A stretch of 64,000 nucleotides of DNA from Fomes fomentarius (taxonomy: Eukaryota > Basidiomycota > Agaricomycetes > Polyporales > Polyporaceae). The notes under the pieces are model-generated. The model ran no database searches, was not told where the DNA came from, and saw only the letters and a list, made by a program, of their open reading frames with translations. The position numbers and the translations under genes were made by a program. The stretch is from positions 1,426,001-1,490,000 of the forward strand of contig JABYQN010000001.1 of the NCBI GenBank assembly GCA_022606135.1. Reading direction: 5' to 3'. Below are positions 32,875 to 43,206 of the stretch, piece by piece. Each line of letters starts with the position of its first letter. Position 1 is the first letter of the stretch.

Positions 32875-34371
32875 CTAACCAGCCCGAGTCTTCTTTTTCG
32901 CTGCCTTGTCCTCATCCTCGTAGTCGCTCTCTGCAGCCTGCATGGTATTCCAAACATCATCATCCCCGCCCTCCTCATCTCGCTCGGCGGGGCGGCGATC
33001 GCTCGCATCTTCGCCGTCCCAGATGACAACGGTGGGAATAACCTTCATGTAGAGCTTGTCCATAACTTGGCCTTTCTGGTCTTGTTGCTGACCTTCTTGT
33101 GCCGGGGGTCCGAAAGTCGTATGCAGACGGACAAAGCGATCTTGCGATGCCGACGCCATGAATGACCGTGCGGGCGCGACAGATGTTACTGCTCCTGCTA
33201 TGCCTGTCCGACACACTCAATTGAATGACGAAGGAAATGGACAGTCGGGCACCGACCTTTATATGTATATATCGTCTTTCCATTGCGCAGGTCTAGTGCA
33301 GACAATGTGCAACCATGATCTGCGATGAACACCTCACTGAAAGGAGCGTTGGTCAGTTGTCAGATTTGGAGAAGGATGGCACCTACTGTTCATGGAGACT
33401 CGTCTCGACAGTGCTGATGCCAACGGACTTGGCTATCACTTTCCAATCGGACACCGGTCTGCGGGCTGCACGTGTATCGTATCGACGGACACTGCCGTTT
33501 GTCGTTCCAACCAGGAGATGTTGGTGAGTGGCGGAGGCGGATGGTTGGAGGAAAGTAAGCGCGGTGTTGTGTACTGATTGACGCAGGCTGAGATGGTCGT
33601 TCGGAAGCTGGTGGTTCGTCAGCAATGGAAGATGAGACAAGTCTATCAACCCACGTTCTTCGCCCGCCACAGCTCTCCAGGGAGGTACTGATCGCGTTTC
33701 CTCTTCTTGGACTCAGTGGCTGCCGGCGAATCAACGGCAGCCTGTTTTATGGCAAATGCCTTCTCCGTATCCCAGAGGGATAGCTCTACTTCGTTTCCGC
33801 CGTATGCGAATACTCGACCGCCCTCCGAGAGACGCCAATCACATAAACGCATTGGGAGGGCAGCGAGGGATGATGCAGGTTCGGAGCCATCTTGTCCTAC
33901 TTTGGTGAGACGCAGAGCACCATTGGAGGTGCACGAGTATACAGCACTGCCGTGCGGTTTAGACGTGTATATCGAGTAAGATCCTAGTAGTAACTGACCT
34001 GTCAGTCGCAGACAATCCTACAAACCGCTGTCCCGCCTTCAAGCGTGTCTCCGACCACTCATGTACGACCGCAAGCTGCGAGTCCTCTAGGACCTTGCGA
34101 ATATATACCTCCCCGTCTGCATGAGCTGCAGTTAACTACGCTTGAGATGTATAAGTTGAGCACGGAATCGTTGCAGGTGGATTGACAGGATTGGTACCAG
34201 AGTATCTGAACCAGCGCGATGCAGGGCAAGTTTTTGTACGGGTTTGCTTTTACCGGAAGAGCAGCCGGGCGCGAGCAAAGTGGTCGCTGCTTTCCATGTC
34301 TTCTCAGACTCGTCAGGTGTGTATGAGATAGACTTGATTGCTCCGAGTTCGTCCCCTGCGAAGAATTGCAT
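32875..34371 (-). CDS. NSA1: WD40 ribosome biogenesis protein Nsa1 (WDR74-like)
   Basis: A beta-propeller protein of nucleolar pre-60S particles. I choose the start at 34371 because the protein then begins MQFFAGDELGAIKSISYTPD, as in Nsa1 relatives. The longer in-frame start at 34539 adds Ser/Leu-rich sequence with no resemblance. Later exons read VGLSATDR, GALRLTKVGQDGSEPASSLA, FAYGGNEVELSLWDTEKAFA, KRKRDQYLPGELWRAKNLPN, HQHLLVGTTNGSVRRYDTRA, VFIADHGCTLSALDLRNGKT and SVAPARSFMASASQDRFVRL. The tail is acidic then basic, with DEEGGDDDVWNTMQAAESDY and a final KKKTRAG before the TAG at 32875. The segment GELWRAKNLPN is diagnostic for the family. Confidence 0.85.
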
Positions 34372-34542
34372 GGCGTCGGGCGAGCGGAAGACGTGAACGA
34401 GAAAGTTGGCAATCACAGAAGCGCCCGTTTGTAGACCGACATGGACCGCGCCGGATCCCGTCCGAGTCAATAGACACAGGGAGGGCGCAGACGCGTCTAC
34501 TGTTCCGAATCCCATATCACTCCGATTCTCTTCCTTCATACC
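34372..34542. promoter_or_regulatory. Shared divergent promoter of NSA1 and RMD5
   Basis: Only 171 nt separate the two preferred start codons. If the longer NSA1 reading from 34539 were used, the two ATGs would be three bases apart. The region is therefore a compact bidirectional promoter, and at least one leader must be very short or overlap. Confidence 0.5.
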
Positions 34543-35967
34543 ATGGACGGCCCTTTGAAGGAGCTTGCGAGACTGGAGAAGCTCGCGGCCGGTGCCTCTG
34601 TAGGCAAAGGCAAGGCTCCATCAATCGACCAGTCTCTCGATGCACTCCTCGACACCCTCCGTAGTACAAAGCAGCGATTCGAGAATGGTACAGGCTCTCG
34701 GGCGACACTTGCCATGCTGGCAAAGACAGTAGAAGAGAAGAAGAAGGAGATGGATGAACGACAGAAGGAACTCTACAACGCTACGGCGAAGGTTGGCAAG
34801 GCTTTGGACAAGGTACGTTGTGCGCGTGGCGTCTTGTGCGGCGGGGGACTGACACCATACTATAGAAATTCACGAACCCCCTGCCATCTTATGAACCACT
34901 GTTCTCGTCTTCGGAGGCCAAGGCAGCGCTTGAACGAACTATCGCCTTTCACTTCCTCCGCACTGGCCAGTTTGACACCGCTGAGACATTTCTTAGTGTG
35001 AGAACTCATGAGCAAGGTCGGACAGCTTATACTCACTCATTACCTGTAGGAATCGGAGATCACTATACCTTCGGAGGTGCGGGCACAATTTGTAGACCTG
35101 CATCGCATCATGCTCTCCCTCAGAAACGGAGACATATCCCTTGCATCAGAGTAAGTGATCTTATCTTTCACGTTCATGCCAGAGCTTGATGTCGGCCTGC
35201 AGGTGGGCCCACAACCATCGCGACTTCCTCCGGAGACGTTCCTCATCTTTGGAGTTCCACCTCCATCAGTTCCAATACCTTCGCCTCATTTTGTCCCAAC
35301 CTCCTAACATCGAGGGCGCCTTGATCTACGCGCGGACAAAGTTCTCCCCTTTCTTTGAACACCATGGTGCTGAGGTGCGCAGGCTGATGACCTGCGTACT
35401 CTTCCTGCCTTTGAGTCGGATCTTGAAATCTCCTTACGCCGATCTTGCCGACCCGTCGATCCATACCGATTTGCAGAGCATGTTTGCCACCGAGTACTGC
35501 GCAAGTCTCGGCATGAGCAGGCAGGCTCCCCTCAGGGTAATAGGGGACATTGGTGGTGGCGGAGCGTTGGCCAGAATTGAGAAGGGGCGCAAGGTCATGC
35601 GAGAGCGAAAGAGCGAGTGGAGTCAATCAGACGAGCTTCCAGTAAGTGTAACCATGTTCACGGTCGCTATAAAATTCTGACGTGTATGCCACAGATTGAG
35701 ATACCCCTGCCGCCAGAGAACCGATATCATTCAATATTTGCTTGTCCCGTATCCAAAGAGCAGTCCACAGAAACTAATCCTCCAATGATGATGGCATGTG
35801 GCCACGTCATTACGAAAGAAAGTCTCCACAAGCTCAGCAAACCTGGAGGGTGAGTAATCAGTTGACGAGTACTGACTCGATCCTGAAATCTCTTTTTTAG
35901 ACGAGTCAAATGCCCATATTGCCCAGTCGAATCGACCACCCAGTCAGCCCTTCGCGTACATTTCTAA
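34543..35967 (+). CDS. RMD5: GID/CTLH E3 ubiquitin ligase subunit Rmd5 (Gid2)
   Basis: The RING subunit of the GID (glucose-induced degradation) ligase, which degrades gluconeogenic enzymes and pairs with Gid9. From ATG 34543 the protein begins with a helical N-terminus ([12 protein letters not shown], coiled coil [20 protein letters not shown]). A LisH-like segment follows at [20 protein letters not shown], then a CTLH/CRA region with [35 protein letters not shown] and [20 protein letters not shown]. The C-terminal degenerate RING reads [39 protein letters not shown] and [10 protein letters not shown]. The short hydrophobic end LRVHF is conserved in the family. About six exons. The NSA1 start lies close by on the opposite strand. 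Confidence 0.93.
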
Positions 35968-36170
35968 GGGGTTGTATACGGACTTCTGCTCTGTACCATG
36001 ACTGTGTATACAGCTTGTACACTACCTGTAGCAACAATTGTACACTCATTACTCGTCGAAGAAGTCGCAAGTTAGCGAATAGGGAATATAGGTAACCGCG
36101 CTAGTGCTATCGGGCGCCTAACGGGATCACGTGGGCAACGCGACGAGAGTGTTGTCTGCCTCGCGTCGAT

Positions 36171-39100
36171 ATGGCCACCACGCTCATCCTTGGCTCCTCT
36201 CCGCCATGCTCCCGGCCCGACGCTGATACATCCATGTCTCATTTTCGCACTCAACGCGTTTCTCCGCCGCCTAGACCTCACACCGGGATCTCTGGTCGTA
36301 TCTCTGAAATTGCTCGGGAACTTCACGCGTCGGACAACATCCCACTAGAACTCACCGCGCTCTCGGCTGACGATGTTGGCTTCATTGAGGGTGTCATCAA
36401 TCGTCTACCTCCGACTTCAGTGACCCTTATCACGATCTTCAAAGCATACAGCGATGAGCTGCAGGCAAGGGGTCTGGATCCCAAGAACGAGGTGGTTTAC
36501 TATGGTAAACTATTGAAGGTTGGAATGGTCAAGGCACCTACTTGGAAGGACAAGTGGAATGTGGTTAAAGACCGTATAGGACACACTCCTAGCGCGAGTG
36601 CAACTAGCGGAGGGGGTAGGAGGACGCGTGTTACAAGGTCAGGATCTACTCCAGCCCGAACCGCCACGAAACCCCCTCTGCCTGCTTCCCACCCACCACC
36701 CGAGCTAGAAACATGCACTCTTCATTCGCACCAGGATGAGAACGAAAGGCAAGAAATTGCCAACGAACCCTTGACGAAACCCCCGGCCAGAAGACGAGTT
36801 CCTGGTACCATTACACACGACACCCCAAGACCTTACTCCCGATTCGACCCTCCCGCTGCGTCTCCCTCTGTGACGAATTCTCTTGGCCTTGACACCGGTC
36901 CTCCATCTATGATTCTGGACAGTGGAGATGCTCTGCGTCGTATTGCTGTTCGTGCGCGCAATGCTGCAGTAGGTCGCTGGGAGGCTGAGACCACCACGGA
37001 CACCACCACACAAGTGTCCAGCATTCCTCCGCCTTATAGGGCAGCCGTACGTGATGCCCCAATACCATTCAAGGAAAAGGGGAAAGAGAGGGAGAAGGGT
37101 ATCCCCGGTTTGGACACAGTAGTGGCAAGTCGGGGACTGTCTCCTGTGCCTCCTGTTCAACCGCTCTCCATACCGCTATCTTCAGTACCTCCGAGAGAGC
37201 GGAGGGGAAGTATGGTAGAAGGGGAGGACCCTTTCGAGAAGATCAAGCGGGAGCGAGATGAAAGAGAAGCGGATCACTTCCGTAATGACCATCTCGTCGA
37301 GCGATGTTATGACGTGTGGAAGCAGGGCTACTTGTGGATTCTGGTGAGCTGCCCTGAGATGTGACGCTTGTATTCTAACTCATAAACATTATCGCAGACC
37401 ACGGGCGACCAAATTGACGAAGCTAGAGACATGCTGATTCTCCGCCGCGCCTTGCAGCGATGGCGACAACGGACAGCAGCTCGTCGCGAGATGTACCTTC
37501 GCGTGGCCGCCCTCTCGAACCGCCGATGCTTGAAACGCTTCTTCCAGGTATGGAAACTGAAGTTGAAAGAGAAGAAGCAGATTCATTGGCGAGAGGATAT
37601 GCGGGGACGCATGAAGATTGTACGAGAACGCGACGAGTTGCGGTTGAAGAAGGACATGTGGGCAAAGTGGCGACAGTCCTACCTCTCACATCTTTCCGAA
37701 CAGCGGTTCGCCCGGAAGGTCCTCGTGCGGGCCTTCCATCGTTGGAAGGCGAAGCTCAAGAAGCTAGATGAGATGGAGGCTGCAGCAGACCACTTCGTGT
37801 ATGTCCGAGAAGATCAGACCCTGGATCGATATTGGGAAACATGGCGTCGTGCCGCTGAACTCCGTCGCGCTGAGACGACAATGCGCCAACGTGTGGACCT
37901 ACGTATCGTGGCGAATGCAATCGACAAATGGAGGCAGCATCTGTAAGTTTCGAGCCTCTGGCCCAGGAGTCATATTCATAGTCCTGCAGAGGTGAAAACC
38001 ATGTCGCGAAGCACTTTCACGATGCCCTGGTGGTTAAGCATGCGCTTGATCGATGGAAAGCTGCCCAAACTCGGAATCGGGTGCGTTTAGTGCCTTTGTC
38101 CCCTGATCGATCCTTGCTCACCTCTGCACAGTTGAGGGAACGCCGTGCCATCAAGCACATGGCAAGGCGGGACATTGTCCTAGTCGGAGCGATGATGCAT
38201 ATATGGCAAACCCAAGAGCGGTGCAAACTTCTTACGCGCGTACGAGCACTACGTATGTTGAAACACGCATGGGCCGTTTGGAAACGACGAATGGAGGAAC
38301 AGAAAGAGCGAGACGGTTAGTATTCAGTCGTGGGTACGGGGGTCCTTGCTGACTCCATCTGCTCAGAGTTGGCACAACTTTTCCGGTCGCGGTCCTCGTC
38401 TCTGGCTGCTGCTTTTGCGCTCGCGCGTTGGCGACATGTGCTCCAGTCTCACCAGAACGCGCAAGCCTACGCTGTTCATTATCACAGCATGCACTTGCAG
38501 TACAAGATGCTCCGGGTCTGGCGTCTCCAGCTACGAGCGAAGCTACACTTAGTCAAGCAAGCGAAGACCGCACGGAGGCAATTGTTGATGAGACGATTAT
38601 TCCGAGCCTGGGCAACCAAGGCGGAGGAAAAGAAAAGGCTGCGCAAGGTCAAGCAATTTGAGCTACGTACAATGAAGAAGTACTTCGAAGGCAAGTGTAT
38701 CCATCCTTGAGAGTTATGCCAGTATGCTAAACGACGACGCAGAGTGGCGGCGACGCACGCGAGAGGAACGTGCAGTCAAGCTCATTCGCCAGCGGGTCGC
38801 CTTGGTATGTTGCAAACCTCGTGTGTATTGTGCTGCGGATCACTTACAATATGATAGCGAGTCATGTCGAACACTCTGACACACTGGACCAATCGGGTGG
38901 CCGATATCAAACTGAGAGAGATTGTAACGACCCAGAATTATGAGAGGCAGCTTGTTATGTAAGTCTCTATCGATCTCACGATGTGCGGGAGGTGGCTAAT
39001 CGCCAAATCACAGACAAGCATATCAGAAATGGATCGCCAAGTGCGAACGTCATGCTCATGACCTGAGGCTAGTGGAGAGCTTCCAGGACATACGGCGTGA

Positions 39101-40321
39101 AGGTAAGTCTGTCCTATATCATTGATGTGCCTCTGAAACAACTCCCACTGTTACAGAAAACATGCGCAAGATGTTCAATCGGTGGCTCACAGTTGCAAGG
39201 AAGGCTCGTCACCGACGGATCCAGCTACAAGCGAAGGAGGAAGAATTCCAGCTGACTGTTGTTGCCGGTGCATGGGAGAAGTGGCGACAGCGTTTCATGG
39301 ACATCCGCTTGCAGCCCAAGGTCAGCGTCCGCGAAATTTCGTTACATACCAGCGTGGCTGACTGACTCCTGCTAGGCCGACGCGTTCATCAAGCAACGCC
39401 AGAACCTTCTCCTGCTTCGCTCTTTTGCCATTTGGCATTCGAAGTCCATGTCTCTCCCCGCAGTACGATTCCACGCTTCTCATCTCAAGGCAGAGTACTG
39501 GAAGAAGTGGAGAGACCGCATGCCGCAGATGCTGCAAGCCAGAGCTGCACGGGACATGGACCGCCGCAAAACTCTTGGTACGTCGATCCCTGTTTGCGTC
39601 CCCACTGCTACCTCATCCTTGTCTACAGGGAAAGCGCTCGCTCATTGGCGGAAGGTGAAGCAAAAGAAGCTCGACGTCAAAGCTAAAAAGTACGTTCATG
39701 CGCTCGTATTATGCGCACATTCCCCTGATCACACAATACAGTCATGCCGCGTGGCTTGATCTTCTGCAAGCCACCCCTCGTCCACCACCTACGCCTCGCC
39801 CACCACCGCAACAACTGCGGCCACGTGGCATCACTCTCGGCCCTCCAGCGCGCAATGTTCTTCCTACCCATCGACAGCCCCGCCCAGCCACTCCAGACGA
39901 CAGCGAGGCCGAGCCACCTCGGCCGTCCACAAGCGGCGCGCGGACAGCATTCCCTCGGCCGTCCATACCCAGGACTCGCCGCACCGAAATTGCGGATCTG
40001 CTCACGAGAAAGACCCGCACAGCTTCTCCCGAACGCAAGCCCCGGTCGCCCGAGCGTCCAAAGTTCAGCTCTCGGCGAACCGCCCCTCGCGAGCCCAGTC
40101 CCTCGGAGACTGAAGGGGGCCAGGCGCCGCCTTCGTATCGTGGCGGCATCGAGGCGTGGCGGAAGGACGTGCGGCCGATCCCGCCCAAGAGCGCACCGCC
40201 GAGCGTCGCTGGTGACTTCCCTTCGGTGACCGGACGGAGCAGCTTGTGGCAGGAGCTGAAGGAGGTGCGGAGGCGGTCGCGTGCGCCGACGGAGCGGACG
40301 TACTCCCCCGAACCGCTATGA
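36171..40321 (+). CDS. SFI1: Spindle-pole-body protein Sfi1 (centrin-binding repeats)
   Basis: Forms the half-bridge filament of the spindle pole body together with centrin (Cdc31). Exon 1 from 36171 to 37343 encodes a non-repeat N-terminus with a folded segment (ITIFKAYSDELQARGLDP, VVYYGKLLKVGMVKAP) and a Pro/Ser-rich, arginine-containing linker. From about 37440 come about 16 helical repeats with the centrin-binding pattern hydrophobic-x3-F/A-x2-W-K/R: RALQRWRQR, RCLKRFFQVWKLKL, VLVRAFHRWKAKL, VANAIDKWRQH, MLKHAWAVWKRRM, LLMRRLFRAWATKA, MFNRWLTVARKA, VVAGAWEKWRQRF and others. The C-terminus is Pro/Arg/Ser-rich with likely Ser-Pro sites (RTASPERKPRSPERPKFSSR) and ends TYSPEPL. Exons are joined by about ten short introns. 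One of the largest genes in the window and confidently identified by the repeats. Confidence 0.9.
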
Positions 40322-40769
40322 GCTGGAGCTCTTCTGCCCTCTTCCTGTTCGGTCGTTCGGTCGCGGACCCTAGTAGTGTCGAATCCGGCAACGGGGCCTG
40401 TCGCCCAAAGGGACCTTTCTTATCTTTGACCTAACTTATCATCTTGCGCACTTGCATTTAGTTGTGGTTGTCTGTGATTGCCATTGCTCGATATGCTGCT
40501 GTATGTTCCTGTTTTTGTTTATGTTGTCCTGTCCCGTAGCAGTCGTCCATGTCTATGATCATGTCTTCCCTCGATCTGCCTTCCTATGTAAACTCGGCGT
40601 CATTCATCTGTCGTGCGGTCTGCCGCCGTGCAACGTTAACTTGAGCAACATTTCAGCCACAGCCTGAACTAGTAACAAGTAAAAGGATGAGATGGGATGG
40701 ACCTGTCTGCGTGGTGGGTCCGCCCTAGTAAAGTACCTGCATGAGTGTGGAATGAATTCGTGTACACAA
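40322..40769. other. Convergent spacer between SFI1 and the PIG-Y-like gene
   Basis: About 450 nt that should carry both 3' untranslated regions. It is T-rich on the plus strand (40450-40560). No gene is recognised. Confidence 0.5.
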
Positions 40770-41330
40770 CTACGAGTTCCTGTAGTACTGCCACCCAACC
40801 CAGTTGGCGATGACGAAGCCCGTGCCGGAGGAGATGAGCATGATCGGCAAGTACTTGTAATGCGTGTCCCTCGCAAGCACATCCAGCACCTGCCCGGCGC
40901 ACACGCCGACAAACGTCGGGGTCCAGTCCCGATCGCACAATTCAGATGCACACAGAAAGAGAGAGTCATAGACAACCGCGCAACCATTGTGGCGTTGCGT
41001 GCATGCGTGTCAAAAGAAAACGTCAGCCGCTATTGCCCCCGGCGACTTCTGGCGGGACATATACGCACCCATACTCCGGAAAGGGGCAGGAACGCGCTGA
41101 AGAAGACCGCGTAGGAGCCGACGAGGAGGAAGAGCACGGAGCCCGCGATGAGGGCGTACCCCACTGCGGGGCTCGGGCACTGGCCCTCTGCAGAACTGCA
41201 CAACAACGAATCAGGTTCACTGCGACTCTAGTCCGGATCTGAGGAAAGACTGCAAAGGGACGCACTGTTCTAGAGGGTCAGCTCTGCGGTACCAGCTTGG
41301 CTGTGACTTGTGCGTGTGCCGGCGGCGCAT
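40770..41330 (-). CDS. Small two-helix membrane protein, candidate PIG-Y/Eri1-like GPI-GnT subunit
   Basis: A short gene read through three or four exons. From ATG 41330 it starts MRRRHTHKSQPSWYRRADPL, then after an intron GYALIAGSVLFLLVGSYAVF as a first transmembrane helix. A second helix is near the end (YLPIMLISSGTGFVIANWVG), followed by WQYYRNS and the TAG at 40770. The arrangement of two helices, a His-Tyr-Lys-Tyr lead into helix 2 and an aromatic/Arg-Asn end resembles PIG-Y/Eri1, a small ER subunit of the enzyme that starts GPI-anchor synthesis. The exon linking the two helices (around 40900-41040) is uncertain. The basis is remembered shape, not a database hit. DPM2-like or another small ER protein is possible. 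Confidence 0.5.
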
Positions 41331-41817
41331 GGATACATCTAGGCATTGGACAAGATGCAGGTGTGACAACTGCGCTATGTAACTCCGAATCACTATAGCC
41401 AGCGAGGGTTCTTCGCATGATGCAAGCTCTCTCAGGCTCACTCTTCTATCTCCTCGGACAAATTACTTGATGGGAAAACAATTCATTACATCGTGATATA
41501 CAGTTCGTGACGAGCACTGCGTATACGTAAGACTACGAAACTCCACCCCCAATACTGCTATATATATACCGGAACGAATGTCAACTAATCATAAAAGAGA
41601 GGGATGGCGATAGTACACAGAGCGAGGTCGATTGGTAGGAGGATATCATGACACTCGCGGACGACAGGAAATAATAATATATGCGAATAGATAGTAAGGT
41701 AATGTGGACGAGCAATAGATGACGAGGTCTACTGGAGCTGCAGGGATGGATGAGCAACGACAGCAGGAGCGAGTGTGTGTAAAGGGAAGGTGTGCCGATG
41801 ACCGATCAACACTGCGC
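41331..41817. other. Upstream region of the PIG-Y-like gene and 3' region of the next gene
   Basis: About 490 nt without a recognised gene. It contains AT-rich runs (TATATATATACC near 41560, AATAATAATATATG near 41670) that may be promoter or polyadenylation elements of the two minus-strand genes. Confidence 0.45.
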
Positions 41818-42683
41818 CTACGGAGCCTTCTCTAGTTCCATTTCATCGGGCGTGGGCAGCGGCAACGGAACCGCGGCGGGATTAAGTGATGAAGTAGGCG
41901 AGGGAGAGAGAGCGGACGGAGGACCGAGAAGACCAGCAACATTAACCTCATAAGAGGGGTGGCGCTGGAAGGGGTTGCGAGTTTGCATGCGAGATACAGG
42001 TGACCCTGGGAGACGAAAGCTATGAGAAAGTTGCGAGAAGTCAGAAGCGATCCGACTTACCTAGAGAGCTGCCTAAAATCTTGAATGGGTACGTGATGCC
42101 CTCGTTCTCTTTATCATCAGCACGATCACCAATGGTCAAGCCAAGTCCCTCAGAGGGAAGAGAAGGACTTAAGGTGCATGGCGTCTGACGACGGTATGCG
42201 AAGAAGGCGGTGTTGTGGGTTGCCCTCAGGTTTGGTGAGGTGGGCTGGAAGCGGATGGAGCCCTGGTGGTGGAGGATGGAGAGAAACTCCTCAAGCGCTT
42301 CGGAGGGAGGAGTGGCTCTGGAGATACGACGTTGAGCAGGATTGCATACGAGCAAGAGGAATGACGCGAGTCACAATGCAACATAATCTCCCGGTGAACA
42401 GACAGCATCTTATCGAACTGGGAGTCAGCAGATTGGAGATCAGGGACACATACCGAGGAGATGGACGAGGGGATAGACTTTCTTTATCCGACAACTCAGG
42501 AGGCTGCTGATCGGAATGATCGTCGAGCAGTCTCAGGCGGTCGAAGGCATCTGTTGCAGCGGAGAGAAAGGCAGCTCGGGAGCGAGGGCGATGGGTTGGG
42601 AAGGGGAAAGGAGCGGCGCCGGCAGCCAAACGCACTGGGCGGGGGGCGACGAGGACAAGATTGTCGTTAGAATTAAAATCCAT
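41818..42683 (-). CDS. Uncharacterised Pro/Ser-rich protein
   Basis: A multi-exon gene of unknown function. From ATG 42683 it starts MDFNSNDNLVLVAPRPVRLA and continues with PRSRAAFLSAATDAFDRLRL. A middle exon gives TPPSEALEEFLSILHHQGSI and TAFFAYRRQTPCTLSPSLPS, then GLTIGDRADDKENEGITYPF. An intron with a gtaagt donor near 42062 leads to GSPVSRMQTRNPFQRHPSYE, VNVAGLLGPPSALSPSPTSS and the end PLPTPDEMELEKAP, stopping at 41818. The segment DADDKENEG-type acidic patch and many Ser-Pro pairs suggest a disordered, phosphorylated protein. I recognise no domain. It is divergent to the MFS gene, with a 523-nt promoter region between them. Confidence 0.6.
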
Positions 42684-43206
42684 GGTATCGCGGTATCAGA
42701 TCGTATGCGGCGGGAGAGCGAGAGTCAGGGCTGGGGCAGGCGGACGTTCAGAACAAGAGCCACTGGCACTAGACAGTCGCACCATTCCCTCGGCTGACCG
42801 CTCCTCTTTGGCCCTGTTTGGTCCGCTTCCCCCGGCCCGCAGGAGCCAGCGGCAGGCAGAATGCCGCACTTCACGCCGAGGAAGCAAGCGCGAATATAGC
42901 CTCCACGAAAAAAACACAGCGAGTCGACGCTGGCAGCACATCTGCCCAGGCAGAGGTCAGCAGTGTGCGCAGACTGGGGAGCATGGCGAATGCGGGGAGA
43001 CAAGATGCGGGGAGTCAAGGTTGAGGTCAGTGGTGCTGCCGGATGAGTAGTTGACGAGTGCCACCTTCATTTCGACGTAAGAGATTTGTCAAGTCCTGCC
43101 TGTGAATCAAGAACCTCAGAAGTCACAGATTGCTTATAGTCCTCTCCGTGCGCCCCATTCCGCCCTTCCTCGAGTCGCTGTGTTCCCCCCGACTCGACCA
43201 CCCCCC
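42684..43206. promoter_or_regulatory. Divergent promoter region, uncharacterised gene / MFS transporter
   Basis: 523 nt between two start codons. A longer MFS start at 43102 is open in frame (35 extra residues), but those residues are not protein-like, so I place the start at 43207. Confidence 0.45.

Noticed and set aside
34372..34539. NSA1 start at 34539
   Set aside because: The extension is open in frame but unlike Nsa1 relatives and would leave only three bases to the RMD5 start, so the start at 34371 is preferred.
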